This document shows, one piece after another, positions 28,738 to 37,865 of a DNA stretch of 64,000 nucleotides. This stretch comes from Lactiplantibacillus paraplantarum. GTDB taxonomy: Bacteria; Bacillota; Bacilli; Lactobacillales; Lactobacillaceae. Both the position numbers and the translations under genes were made by a program. Each line of letters begins with the position of its first letter. Position 1 is the first letter of the stretch. The notes below the pieces were generated by a model that saw nothing but the letters and a program-made list of their open reading frames with translations, did not search any database and was not told where the DNA came from. The DNA is taken from the NCBI RefSeq assembly GCF_003641145.1, contig NZ_CP032744.1, positions 248,001 to 312,000 of the forward strand. Reading direction: 5' to 3'.

Positions 28738-28773
28738 AATAGTTAAGTTATGCGATAATGAAGTATAACCAAC

Positions 28774-28812
28774 GGGCGCCGTTCAACCAATAGGTTGGGC
28801 GGCGTCTTTTTT
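28774..28812 (+). terminator. Terminator between the MMPL and DNA glycosylase genes
   Basis: GCGCCGTTCAACC (28778-28790 approx.) pairs with GGTTGGGCGGCGT, then six T. It separates MMPL from the next gene, whose ribosome-binding site begins immediately afterwards. Confidence 0.75.
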
Positions 28813-28826
28813 AGGAGATGAGGTTA

Positions 28827-29390
28827 ATGGAACGATGTGCATGGGCTAATTCGTCACTAGCAATGCAAGCGTATCATGATAATGAATGGGGTCACCCGCA
28901 GCATGATTCCCAACGGCTTTTCGAGTTACTGTGTTTGGAAACTTACCAAGCGGGGTTAAGCTGGCAAACGGTGTTAAATAAACGTGCTGCTTTCGATGAA
29001 GACTTTGCGGACTACAATATCGAGCGGGTGGCAGCAATGACGTCTGCAGATGTCGACCGCTTATTAACGGACGCTCGGATTATTCGTCACCGTCAGAAGC
29101 TAATGGCGACGATTAACAACGCGCGTGTGATTCGGGACTGGCCGGATGGTGATAACTTTGCTGATTGGTTGTGGTCATTTGTTGATGGGCATCCAATTCG
29201 ACAGGCCTGGTCGTCGATTGATGAAGTCCCAGCAACGAATGCGCTTGCACAGCGTGTGTCTAAGGAAATGAAACGTCGGGGCTTCAAGTTTGTGGGGCCG
29301 ACGACAATTTATTCTTATTTGCAAGCGACCGGTATTATTAATGATCATGTCATTGATTGCCCTTGGGCGCCTGAAAATAGGAGTGTATAA
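28827..29390 (+). CDS. tag: DNA-3-methyladenine glycosylase I
   Basis: Protein of 187 residues. ATG 28827 is chosen because it places Cys4 and His17 exactly as in E. coli TAG, where they bind zinc with the C-terminal HVIDC His and Cys; an earlier ATG at 28818 overlaps the AGGAG site. YHDNEWG and LETYQAGLSWQTVLNKR are the family signatures, the latter with the base-pocket Glu. It removes N3-methyladenine from alkylated DNA in base-excision repair. Monocistronic between two terminators. Confidence 0.94.
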   Translation: MERCAWANSSLAMQAYHDNEWGHPQHDSQRLFELLCLETYQAGLSWQTVLNKRAAFDEDFADYNIERVAAMTSADVDRLLTDARIIRHRQKLMATINNARVIRDWPDGDNFADWLWSFVDGHPIRQAWSSIDEVPATNALAQRVSKEMKRRGFKFVGPTTIYSYLQATGIINDHVIDCPWAPENRSV

Positions 29391-29398
29391 AATGAGTT

Positions 29399-29440
29399 AA
29401 AGCCATACTCGGTTATTACAATTGAGTATGGCTTTTTATT
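29399..29440 (+). terminator. Terminator after tag
   Basis: AAAGCCATACTC (29399-29410) pairs perfectly with GAGTATGGCTTT (29424-29435), followed by TTATT. Confidence 0.85.
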
Positions 29441-29600
29441 AACGGAAAATAACTTAAGTATTAACTTAGCTATTAATTACCATTTATAAATAAATACTTA
29501 TTGATACTATAAAAAATAATTGACAAACAGTGTTGGAATTTGCTAAGATACGGCGTATGATTCAACGGAAGAATTAATATATCAATAGGGGTGTGCTGAG

Positions 29601-31655
29601 GTGGGAAAGTTAAAGTATTGGGGATTTTTGCTGGGACTATTAGTTTGGGGAATGAGTGTGGCGACAACGACTGTCCGAGCCGATGCACTGGATGAAGTGC
29701 CTGCCAAAGCATTGAATCTGGATGGCCTATTTGAAGTTGGACAATTCGATAAAAACAGCGCGTCTAAGATAGCGGTTACAAAGTTGAACGGTGAACAAGC
29801 CCACGTTTTTGAACTGAATCATGACAATAATCAGGTTGGTGCCATCTGGTCAACACCAGTCAATCGCTTTAATATGAACGTGGATAATAAAATAACGATG
29901 TGGGTCAATCTAGCGGCCAGTGAAGGATTAGCATTAGTTTTGCAAAATGATCCACGTAAGACAGCGGCAATCAGCCGTTTTGGAACTAAGAATATTATTG
30001 GTGAAAACTTGGGTGTTTATGGAACGGATACTTATCATCGTAAGACCGCACCGGCGACAATTGCCAAGACAGCTATTCAGAAAAGTTGGGCACTGGAAAT
30101 TGATACTAAGGTCAATAACGGGGGATTCTTAGGACTTTATCAACGTGGTAATTCATTTGATGAGAAGATGCATAAGAATCACCTAGCATCAATCTATCCA
30201 GCTGCCCCTGAAACGTATACTCAACGTGGAGGGCTAACCACAGCCTATCATTTTGAGCAGAACCATCAGGCAGCTCAAGAACGACTTAAAGTTAATAGTG
30301 GTCAATGGTATCCAGTAAAACTGACGTGGTCAGCTAAAAACAAAACGATGAGCTATTCGTTCGATGGTGGGCCCGTCAAGATTTTCCAAATTGACACGCA
30401 AGTTTTTGGAAAGAGCTTTCGAAACTTGACTTGGGGTGTAACTAGTACGGCTACGGCGAATAATACGCGCGCACTAGTTGCTTTTGAGACATTACCACAC
30501 CCGATTGAAGTTGAATCGGACTTGAATGTTAGAAATCTAACGCAAGCACTTCCCGTTTATGAAGGCAGCTGGGTCCGCGGTGGCGATGAGCTTGAGTATG
30601 AGTATGTCCTTAGTTACTTGGGTGGTGACAATGATTGGCAACGGGTCGAGGCAAACTTAGCCTTGCCGGCACACGTGGTTTTTAGTGAGGCCAATATCCG
30701 TTATGAGGACGGTCATGAAGAAGTAGTTGGGTTGCCTGAAGATGATAAAAAGGCAGTGGAACGAATTCAACATTCACTCAGCCAGGCGCTCTCCGCGAAT
30801 AATCGGCATGCATACATCACACTTAAGGGAGAGGCCGAACGAGTAACACAAGATACTAAAGTGGCGGATGATATCAGTTATTTTGTTGGTCATGAAAAGC
30901 AATCTGATACGCCAACGCCGCACTTTACAATTACGACGGGTAAATCAGTCGGATTGATGGTCGAACCAATTAAACCAGTAAAAAAAGGTGAAGGTGCGAC
31001 GGTTAAGGGCCAAATTAGGCTCAATGATGAAAGTGACTTTGACAACGAAGGTATGCGCGTTGAAGTTAAGCTGAATGGTGAACGGCTCGAAGATTATTTG
31101 TTGGATCCTGACGAAGCAGCCGGCTACGTAGAGTTGGACTTTGATCCAGAAGAGTTAAATGAAGGTGAAAATGAATTAGTGTTACGCGCACGCAGCAAGG
31201 ATAATGCGGTATCTGATCCAGTGACAGTTACGGTGTTAGTGCTCAATGGTGAATTACGGATTAAATCTTATAGTGAAAACAGTACGTTTGAAACAGTTAA
31301 GTTATCGGGAGCAACTCAAATCAGTCGGCCACAGGACATGCAACTCGTTATTGTTGATGAGACTGGGAGTAATAACAAATGGCGGTTGGATGTTGCGGCA
31401 ACTGAGTTCAAAACGGCACAGGGAGCAAAGTTAGCTGGTGGACTATACTATCATGATGGTGAGCAGATGAAGCCAGTTACTGAGAACAATGCGCAAGTAG
31501 TCGTCGAAAAGCGGACTAATGTGGGGGAGGATTATCATGTCACAAAGGACTGGTCTACACAGCAAGGGCTAATGATTCAAACTAGCCCAGAGGCAATACC
31601 TGGCCAGTATCAAAGTACCATTAAGTGGACGTTAAATTCAGTCCCAGGGAAGTAA
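29601..31655 (+). CDS. Secreted surface protein with L-type lectin-like and WxL domains
   Basis: The 684-residue protein has a signal peptide ending near TTTVRA-DA. Residues about 35-300 resemble a bacterial L-type lectin-like beta-sandwich (MWVNLAASEGLALVLQND, VNNGGFLGLYQRG, WYPVKLTWSAKNKTMSYSFDGG). A middle region of beta-rich repeats follows. The C-terminal WxL domain shows both motifs, KWRLDV and IKWTL close to the end. WxL domains bind peptidoglycan non-covalently, so the protein should sit on the cell surface, perhaps in adhesion or glycan binding. WxL genes usually cluster with other WxL and DUF916 genes; here it stands alone. GTG start with weak AGGGG. Confidence 0.82.
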   Translation: MGKLKYWGFLLGLLVWGMSVATTTVRADALDEVPAKALNLDGLFEVGQFDKNSASKIAVTKLNGEQAHVFELNHDNNQVGAIWSTPVNRFNMNVDNKITMWVNLAASEGLALVLQNDPRKTAAISRFGTKNIIGENLGVYGTDTYHRKTAPATIAKTAIQKSWALEIDTKVNNGGFLGLYQRGNSFDEKMHKNHLASIYPAAPETYTQRGGLTTAYHFEQNHQAAQERLKVNSGQWYPVKLTWSAKNKTMSYSFDGGPVKIFQIDTQVFGKSFRNLTWGVTSTATANNTRALVAFETLPHPIEVESDLNVRNLTQALPVYEGSWVRGGDELEYEYVLSYLGGDNDWQRVEANLALPAHVVFSEANIRYEDGHEEVVGLPEDDKKAVERIQHSLSQALSANNRHAYITLKGEAERVTQDTKVADDISYFVGHEKQSDTPTPHFTITTGKSVGLMVEPIKPVKKGEGATVKGQIRLNDESDFDNEGMRVEVKLNGERLEDYLLDPDEAAGYVELDFDPEELNEGENELVLRARSKDNAVSDPVTVTVLVLNGELRIKSYSENSTFETVKLSGATQISRPQDMQLVIVDETGSNNKWRLDVAATEFKTAQGAKLAGGLYYHDGEQMKPVTENNAQVVVEKRTNVGEDYHVTKDWSTQQGLMIQTSPEAIPGQYQSTIKWTLNSVPGK

Positions 31656-32013
31656 TACGTGGTGGTACCATGCAATAATTACCAGTTAGCTAAGGTGGCA
31701 GATTAAGCGACCAGCAAAATTTTTGCGACAGTATTTCAGATATAATGCTGAGATGCAGATTCGCCTCAACTGAGTTTCAGTTTATGGAGCTGAGTGGCCA
31801 AATTGGTCCTCAGTTCTTTTTTTATCAGTTAGTAGCGTCGCTGGATGGCGCTACCCATCGCTTTAGAGCAATCGTATAACTGAATTAAAAATATTCGGTA
31901 ACAAGCCCATAAATAACCTAATCGTGTTCACAAATTAGTCAGATTTCGCGTGTACTTTAAAAGTTGTGAACGCAATTGTCATACCAATACTTTATCTGAA
32001 GGAGGGTTTAAGC
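31656..32013. other. Intergenic region with a short terminated unit and a long inverted repeat
   Basis: TATAAT (31741-31746) precedes by about 40 nt a good terminator (31787-31823), so a roughly 70-nt transcript is conceivable. The -35 region is poor. Inside it, CTCAACTGAG and CTGAGTTTCAG could form structures alternative to the terminator. Downstream, GTTCACAA (31926-31933) and TTGTGAAC (31964-31971) form perfect arms 30 bp apart before the ABC operon. Confidence 0.4.
31787..31823 (+). terminator. Terminator in the intergenic region
   Basis: GAGCTGAGTGGCCA pairs with TGGTCCTCAGTTC (G-U pairs included) around AAT, followed by seven T. It is 132 nt after the WxL stop and may end that transcript or a small RNA. 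Confidence 0.65.
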
Positions 32014-33489
32014 GTGAATTTCTTTAAACGCGCATGGCTCAATTTAACGGCAAAAAAAGGCCGTTCAATTCTATTAGTACTCGTCACATCGGCAATTATG
32101 CTGTTTGTGTTAGCGGGATTATTAATCAGGAATGCTGCCGATACGGCAACTAGTAATGCCAAGAAGAGTGTCGGGGCAACCGTCACTTTATCTGCTAACC
32201 GGGAGGCGGCTTTTAAGAAGATGCGCAGCTCGACGTCTACGAGTAAGAGCAGTCGACCTAAGCTAACCACATCACCCGTTAAGTTGAGCGATGCTAAGAA
32301 GATTGCTAAACTCAGCAATGTTGCAAGCTATAATGCAACGGTTTCAACTTCCGCCAATGCGAAGGGTTTTGATACGATTTCAACATCTAATAGCAGTACT
32401 GGCGGTGGAATGAAAGGTATGGGTGGTTCAAGTAGTAGTGGTACTGGTGATATCTCAATTACTGGTGTTACTAATACTAGCAGTGTTTCGACCTTTGAAA
32501 GTAGCTCAAGTAAGATTACTAAGGGTCGTGGGATCACGGCTAGCGATGAAGGCACTAATAATGTCGTCATTGAAAGCGAATTGGCTAAAGAAGATAGCCT
32601 GAGCGTCGGTGATACGATCAAGTTAAAGTCAACAACTGGTGATAAGAAGACCTACACCATGAAGATCGTTGGGGTCTATAAGGCGTCATCTAGTGCCAGC
32701 ACGCAACAGGGCCCTGGTAGTACCGATGTCAGCAATAGTGTCTACACGTCATACACGTTCGCTAACACGGTCAAGGGTTCTAAGTATAAAAACACGGCTG
32801 ATTCGGTTACGTTCGATATTTCGGACCCAGCTAAAGTTAGCAGTGTTAAAACGTCTGGTAAACAGTTGATCAATACGTCGAAGTATTCATTGTCAACGGA
32901 TGACAGCAGTTACCAAACGGTTAAGAGCTCGATGAACAACGTCAAATCATTTGCCGATAAGATTGTTTGGCTTGTCGCTATTGCTGGGACCATTATCCTA
33001 GCCTTGATTGTCATTTTGATGATTCGTGAACGTCGCTACGAAATTGGGGTCTTGCTCTCATTAGGTGAGAGTCGTTGGAAGATTGTAGCCCAATTCTTTG
33101 CTGAAATGGTGATGGTCTTGATCGTCTCGGTTGTCTTGGCCGGTTTTGGTGGTAAGTTTGTGGGTAATAAACTGGGGGACCAGTTAGTCTCGCAACAAAC
33201 AACGACCGCAACGACTACGACTAGTTCAACTAGTCAGCAAGGTCAACCTGGAGGCGGTGGTGCCCCTAGTGGTAATGCTGGTGGTAGCAAGCCTAGTGGT
33301 AATATGCCAGGCGGTGGCCAGAATGGCGGTACGGCTAGTGCAACAGCCAAGACGGACCTGGACATTAATGTCACAGTGATGGACCTAGTTGAACTTGGTG
33401 GTTTTGGTTTAGCGATTATGTTCTTGTCGATTATGCTAGCTTCGGGCGGCATACTACGACTACAGCCGAAGAAAGTCTTAATTGATTAG
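32014..33489 (+). CDS. ABC transporter permease, MacB/FtsX type with Gly-rich insert
   Basis: Protein of 491 residues from GTG 32014, which has GAAGGAGG at ideal spacing; an upstream GTG at 31966 does not. One N-terminal helix (about 19-40), a Ser/Thr-rich external domain of about 270 residues, then an FtsX domain with IVWLVAIAGTIILALIVILM, RERRYEIGVLLSLGESRWKI and two more helices. The loop between the last helices (about residues 405-460) is low-complexity Gly/Pro/Ser/Thr with GQPGGGGAPSG. Such permeases act in peptide or lipoprotein export or extraction, not import. It pairs with the ATPase 11 nt downstream. Unusual base composition in the loop suggests repeat expansion. Confidence 0.88.
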   Translation: MNFFKRAWLNLTAKKGRSILLVLVTSAIMLFVLAGLLIRNAADTATSNAKKSVGATVTLSANREAAFKKMRSSTSTSKSSRPKLTTSPVKLSDAKKIAKLSNVASYNATVSTSANAKGFDTISTSNSSTGGGMKGMGGSSSSGTGDISITGVTNTSSVSTFESSSSKITKGRGITASDEGTNNVVIESELAKEDSLSVGDTIKLKSTTGDKKTYTMKIVGVYKASSSASTQQGPGSTDVSNSVYTSYTFANTVKGSKYKNTADSVTFDISDPAKVSSVKTSGKQLINTSKYSLSTDDSSYQTVKSSMNNVKSFADKIVWLVAIAGTIILALIVILMIRERRYEIGVLLSLGESRWKIVAQFFAEMVMVLIVSVVLAGFGGKFVGNKLGDQLVSQQTTTATTTTSSTSQQGQPGGGGAPSGNAGGSKPSGNMPGGGQNGGTASATAKTDLDINVTVMDLVELGGFGLAIMFLSIMLASGGILRLQPKKVLID

Positions 33490-33500
33490 GAGGGGCGGCA

Positions 33501-34160
33501 ATGTTAAAAGTAAATGATCTTGGTTACTGGTATGACCGCCAAGAAAATAGCCTGTTTGAGCACGTCGACTTGGAGTTTAAATCTGGAACATCATACGCAA
33601 TTGTTGGTCAAAGTGGGTCTGGAAAGACAACTTTTCTCTCACTACTAGCAGGGTTAGATAAACCACGCGCTGGCCAGATTGAACTCAATGGTGAGCCAAT
33701 TAATAAAATTGGATTGACTAATTACCGAAAGTCGAAAGTTGCCATTGTCTTTCAATCGTATAATTTGTTGACGTACATGTCACCATTGAATAATCTCATG
33801 ACTGCCATGGCAATTACGAATTCAGAACACCGTGGTGATAAGGATTATGCGATGAAGATGTTACGGCGGCTAGGAATTACGGATGACCAGATGAAGAAAA
33901 ATGTGCAGCGTTTGTCTGGTGGTCAGCAACAACGAGTTGCCATCGCCCGCACGATGGTGTGCGATGCTAAGCTAGTGGTTGCCGATGAACCAACGGGTAA
34001 TTTAGATGAGGAAAATACGAAATATGTGATTGACCAATTCCAAAAGATTGCCCATGAACAAAAGAAATGCGTGATTATTGTGACGCATGAACCGGACGTC
34101 GCGGATGTTTGCGACCATTCATTCCGGTTAGAAAAGCATCAATTTGTTGCTGAAACCTAG
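33501..34160 (+). CDS. ABC transporter ATP-binding protein (LolD/MacB-like)
   Basis: The 219-residue ATPase has Walker A GQSGSGKTT, Q-loop VFQSYNLLTY, signature [13 protein letters not shown], Walker B LVVADEPTGNLD and H-loop VTHEP. The length and the SYNLL Q-loop fit the MacB/LolD subfamily, which pairs with FtsX-type permeases like the one upstream. AGGAGGGG before ATG 33501. Last gene of the operon, followed by a strong terminator. Confidence 0.94.
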   Translation: MLKVNDLGYWYDRQENSLFEHVDLEFKSGTSYAIVGQSGSGKTTFLSLLAGLDKPRAGQIELNGEPINKIGLTNYRKSKVAIVFQSYNLLTYMSPLNNLMTAMAITNSEHRGDKDYAMKMLRRLGITDDQMKKNVQRLSGGQQQRVAIARTMVCDAKLVVADEPTGNLDEENTKYVIDQFQKIAHEQKKCVIIVTHEPDVADVCDHSFRLEKHQFVAET

Positions 34161-34246
34161 TATGATATTGGTAAATCAATGTTGAGCTAGTCATTAGGTG
34201 GCGAGAATTGTTTGGCTTTTGCCATTTGACACAATGAATAACCAAA

Positions 34247-34288
34247 AATAGGTCCCCAGAATTGTTTGATTCTGGGGACCTATTTTTC
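34247..34288. terminator. Terminator between the ABC operon and convergent CPBP gene
   Basis: AATAGGTCCCCAGAAT (34247-34262) pairs perfectly with ATTCTGGGGACCTATT (34269-34284) around a TGTTTG loop, with T and A runs on the outer sides, so it works in both directions. Confidence 0.9.
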
Positions 34289-34303
34289 ATTCGCGGTGAA
34301 TCA

Positions 34304-35065
34304 TTACTGGGATAGAGCTGATTTTTTAGGACGAACTTGCCAGCGAATAATAAAGGCGACGATAATAAATAGAACAAGGTAAAGTACTGAAATACCAATC
34401 GCGTAAGCAGTGGGGATGCTTAATTTGGCAGCAGTGTGAGTGTGAGTGGCTAAACTAACAATGACGGATACGTCTGATAATGTGTGGAGCATCATCGACC
34501 AGACTAAGTTATTAGTTCGCAGATAAAGGCCGCAGAAAACGAGCCCTCCCATTGCGGCGTAAAAGACTTGGGGAATGACGTAGCTAAGAGTCAGTTGACT
34601 ACTGTTAATGAGTAGGTGGGTAAAACCAAATAATAAACTGTCAATGCAGATGGCTAGCATTATCCGATTGGGAAAACAGTCTCGCAGTAATGGTAGGAGC
34701 ATACCCCGGTAAAGGTATTCTTCAGTAATGCCAATTAATAACGTATAGCCGATATAGAAACCCAATATTGGGGTCCGAGCCAACTGAAATAATTTAATGT
34801 AATTACTGGTCATAGGTAACAATAAAATAATGATACCAGGAATGAGCTGCAGGCTTTGATGAGCGAGTGACTGTGAGTGCCACCACTTAATCGGTATTTT
34901 AAACCAAAAATGGTTTAATAATAGAAATAGTAAAAGTATCAGTAAGTCTTGGGTTAGACCACTGTACAATGTTGGTACTGGTAATAATGCGCTTAATTTA
35001 AAAAGAATCGGAACCAAAATAAAAATACTAATAACGGCACCCCAACCGTGTTTAGTTAGTTGCAT
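34304..35065 (-). CDS. CPBP-family intramembrane metalloprotease (CAAX-type)
   Basis: The 253-residue membrane protein has about eight hydrophobic helices. The CPBP (Abi) active-site motifs are all present: EEYLYRG (EExxxR), FTHLL and a third motif MLHTLSD. In Gram-positive bacteria such proteases give self-immunity to bacteriocins, process peptides or act in signalling. No bacteriocin precursor is visible next to it. RBS TGGAGGAG before ATG 35065. A second, divergent CPBP gene lies immediately upstream in the same orientation. Confidence 0.9.
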   Translation of the reverse strand: MQLTKHGWGAVISIFILVPILFKLSALLPVPTLYSGLTQDLLILLLFLLLNHFWFKIPIKWWHSQSLAHQSLQLIPGIIILLLPMTSNYIKLFQLARTPILGFYIGYTLLIGITEEYLYRGMLLPLLRDCFPNRIMLAICIDSLLFGFTHLLINSSQLTLSYVIPQVFYAAMGGLVFCGLYLRTNNLVWSMMLHTLSDVSVIVSLATHTHTAAKLSIPTAYAIGISVLYLVLFIIVAFIIRWQVRPKKSALSQ

Positions 35066-35159
35066 TTAAATCTCCTCCACAAGCTAATATTAACTCTAGT
35101 ATAGACCAATTTGAAATGTTGGGTGCTTTAATAACTAAACAGTCGCTTGTCAGTGGTCA

Positions 35160-35882
35160 TTATGGTAGCCATGCCCGATTTTGGCGCAGAATGGGTACCA
35201 TTAATAACACGACAATGACAACTTCTACAATTTGAAAACTAGCAGTGGAATGAATTCCTGGTAAATTGATTGGTGGTTGCATCAAGCTAAAGAAATCATT
35301 AGTGGCATGGATAATCAGTGGCCAAAATAACGATGCTGTCTGCGCAGTAATTAGGCACAAAAGTAAGCCGAATACAAACGTAAATACTAGTTGTAATAAG
35401 GTTAGACTGAGGGCTTGGTGACTAAGGTTAATCAGGTGCGTTAGACTAAAGAGGAGGCTACTAAAGATTGCAGCTTTGATCACGCCTAGTGTTTGACGGC
35501 TTGCTTGAAACAGCATGCCTCGAAAAAAAGTCTCTTCAAATAAGCTGATGAGTATGGCGATAAATAGGATCGTTAACGTGGTATTCAGACGATGCGCGGT
35601 CATCAACGTGTAACCACCCATTAAGCCAGTTACAATTAAAGTTGGTTCGAGGGGGTGCAAACGTTGTCTCCAAGTGGCAGTTAGACTATAGGTGAGAGGT
35701 TGTTGTAGCCAGTCACGATTTAATATGAGGGCGATTGCAATAAAAATCATTTCCTCAAGGCCAGTTGTTAATGATGAGGAAAGATGGCTTAAGAGGGGAA
35801 ACTGGAAGATCAGGCCAATTAATAGCATACTTCCTAACATGCAGCCCCATAGTGCACTGATTAATTTAATTTGACGGCGCAT
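35160..35882 (-). CDS. CPBP-family intramembrane metalloprotease, second copy
   Basis: The 240-residue polytopic membrane protein has the same motif set: FEETFFRG, LTHLINL and IIHATNDF. Overall similarity to its neighbour is low outside the motifs, so this is an old duplication or independent acquisition. The gap to the next gene is 94 nt, and both could share a transcript. The ribosome-binding site (GGAAAGG) is mediocre. Substrate unknown. Confidence 0.88.
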   Translation of the reverse strand: MRRQIKLISALWGCMLGSMLLIGLIFQFPLLSHLSSSLTTGLEEMIFIAIALILNRDWLQQPLTYSLTATWRQRLHPLEPTLIVTGLMGGYTLMTAHRLNTTLTILFIAILISLFEETFFRGMLFQASRQTLGVIKAAIFSSLLFSLTHLINLSHQALSLTLLQLVFTFVFGLLLCLITAQTASLFWPLIIHATNDFFSLMQPPINLPGIHSTASFQIVEVVIVVLLMVPILRQNRAWLP

Positions 35883-35951
35883 TTAATCAGGCCTTTCCAT
35901 AATGTCTTTAGTATCAAGCATACGCCTTTTAACTACTGATAACGAAAAAAA

Positions 35952-35985
35952 ACGTAACGACAATTAATGTCGTTACGCTGTTTTT
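35952..35985. terminator. Terminator downstream of the first LysM gene
   Basis: CGTAACGAC (35953-35961) pairs with GTCGTTACG (35969-35977) around an AATTAAT loop. Long A run on the left gives the T tract for reverse-strand transcription from the LysM gene. Confidence 0.8.
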
Positions 35986-36000
35986 GTTATCAGTTATATT

Positions 36001-36777
36001 TTATAAAGCCCAAGCAGACATGCCTTGTGCATTGTATAAGTTAACGGCAGCGTTAACTTGGTCTTGAACAGAGCCACTGCTGATATGCATGTTTTGGAAT
36101 AAACCGTAGGCACCAGAAGTACTGTTCTTAACAGATGATTGCCAGTTTGATTCACGCGTAATGATGGTATTCCAAGTTGAAGCTGAAACGCCAGTCCGTG
36201 ATGCCATTTGGCTTAAAACATAGCTTTGCATGTTGCTACCATTGTAGCTTGAAGTCGTTGAGCTAGTTGATGATGCAGCTGAGCTAGTGGCATTTGATGA
36301 AGCCTGGCTAGTGGTTGCAGCGGAACTAGAAGCTTGGCTAGCAGCTGATTGTGTTGAGCTTGCTGAAGAAGCGGCACTCGTTGCAACACTTGAAGTAGCT
36401 TGGCTAGTTGCTGAAGAAGTAGCAGCAGAACTAGAAGCTTGGCTAGCAACTGATTGTGAAGCAGCACTAGTAGCACTGGCACTAGTTGCAGTTGAAGTAG
36501 CAGCTTGACTAGTTGCTGATTGTGGTGCAGTACTTGTAGCAGAAGTCGTAGTAGTAGTACCGTTGACTTCAAGCTTATCACCAACGAAGATTAAGTTAAC
36601 ATTAGCCAACTTGTTTGCCTTTTCGATAGTTGATACTGAAGTGTTGTGTGCTTTGGCAATGGCTGAAACAGTATCGCCGGCCTTAACAGTATAAGTATCA
36701 GCGTTGGCAACCGTTGTTGAGATAGCGAATAAAGCTAATGCAGCAGTTGATGATAATACAAGGTTTTTGATCTTCAT
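36001..36777 (-). CDS. Secreted LysM transglycosylase-like protein with Ala/Ser/Thr linker
   Basis: The 258-residue protein has a signal peptide ending at TVANA. One LysM domain follows ([29 protein letters not shown], about 29-72), which binds peptidoglycan. Next comes a ~100-residue linker of almost only Ala, Ser, Thr and Gln. The C-terminal lysozyme-like domain contains TRESNWQSS, whose Glu is the likely catalytic acid, and SGAYGLFQ. It should act on glycan strands outside the cell. The linker is the type O-glycosylated in other L. plantarum wall hydrolases; that is inference. GGAGAG upstream, long spacing. The promoter resembles that of the second LysM gene. Confidence 0.9.
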   Translation of the reverse strand: MKIKNLVLSSTAALALFAISTTVANADTYTVKAGDTVSAIAKAHNTSVSTIEKANKLANVNLIFVGDKLEVNGTTTTTSATSTAPQSATSQAATSTATSASATSAASQSVASQASSSAATSSATSQATSSVATSAASSASSTQSAASQASSSAATTSQASSNATSSAASSTSSTTSSYNGSNMQSYVLSQMASRTGVSASTWNTIITRESNWQSSVKNSTSGAYGLFQNMHISSGSVQDQVNAAVNLYNAQGMSAWAL

Positions 36778-36877
36778 AATAATTAATACACTCTCCTATA
36801 ATTTGCGTGTGTTCGATTATTTACATGTGATTTACTATTGGTCAAGCAGTTGATGTCTCAACCAATCAACAGTGACT

Positions 36878-36971
36878 AGTATAACTAGTGAGTGTTGCAG
36901 TGCAATAATCAGAACATTACGTTTTTAGGGGGTGCTTGTAATATAAGGCCGTTTTTGTAATGAATTGTAAT
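36878..36971 (-). promoter_or_regulatory. Promoter and triple TGTAAT boxes of the first LysM gene
   Basis: Reverse-strand -10 TATACT at 36878-36883 with a TTGCAC-like -35 at 16-bp spacing. Further upstream, TGTAAT occurs on the forward strand at 36937-36942, 36956-36961 and 36966-36971, the last two separated by 4 bp. Offsets from the -10 are 59, 78 and 88 bp, identical to those before the other LysM gene. Confidence 0.65.
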
Positions 36972-36983
36972 ATTTGAGCTGGA

Positions 36984-37779
36984 TTTCATGTAAAATAGCG
37001 CTGTCAATACCGATTAATTAGTTAGAACATCAATAATACCAATGGTTAAACGGGAAAACTAATAATGAAAACAGTTGGCTTTGTTCTAGAAAACTAGTGA
37101 ATTCAGATTGATTTATGAAAAGTAAACGTGATTGTCGACAATTTTAAAGATTTAAGTAGTGGATTTATAGTTATTGATTCATCCTTAGATTCAGTTAAAG
37201 TAACGATTGAACAGTAATTTTTTACTAACTAATTGGCTTTTTCGATTAAGTTGACCATTTGTTGAATTAGGCTGATGACCTGGCCGATTTATGAAAGGGG
37301 CCGTTAATTAATTACTATTATAGTAGGTTTGTATCCAAAATAGTCTGCGATGATTATTGCGGCATCATGGTTTTAAGTGATAATAACTGAACTAATCCTA
37401 GTTGCTGTTGAGTGTTTGTTGTTGAGCAGTAAGTAATTACTCTTCCGTAGTGGGCTAATGAATGAAGCAGGCGTATCATTAGACGGCCAGTCTGGCAATT
37501 AACGTCGTTTTCTGAAGTCTCTCGATTATGATTGGGCTATTCAGACGATGCTTAACGGTACCTACTTGTTGAGTAACGTTCACTAGTATTGGATGGAGAC
37601 GGCTAGTTGTGTATCGGAATAATGGGTTTATTAAGTTGTGGGTTAGGATTGACCGCTAATCCATGTTAACAATGTTGTCATTACATAGGAGTTTTGAACT
37701 CCAGTGGTGCTTGATGGCAAAAACGAGTACGGAAGAATTGACCTGTGGCACATAGGTAGCGCCAGTAACCTTGGAAAAG
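36984..37779. other. Gene-free stretch of about 800 nt between the LysM genes
   Basis: Stops are frequent in all frames and I see no gene remnant, tRNA or repeat from the two families found elsewhere. No obvious hairpins except the terminator at its right end. It may be remnant sequence after gene loss or an unrecognised untranslated region. Confidence 0.4.
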
Positions 37780-37827
37780 CAAAACGCGTAGATTACTCAA
37801 GTTGTTTTGAGTAATCTACGCGTTTTG
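37780..37827. terminator. Terminator after the second LysM gene
   Basis: Two 21-bp arms (37780-37800 and 37807-37827), beginning CAAAACGCG and ending CGCGTTTTG, are perfectly complementary around a 6-nt loop. It is oriented to end the reverse-strand LysM transcript. Confidence 0.9.
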
Positions 37828-37865
37828 GAATTTTATTCAGTTAATTATTAATTTAAAGTAGCTTT

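Noticed and set aside
36287..36508. Forward open frame antisense to the first LysM gene
   Set aside because: It is an artefact of the Ala/Ser/Thr-rich linker codons, which lack stops in the complementary frame.
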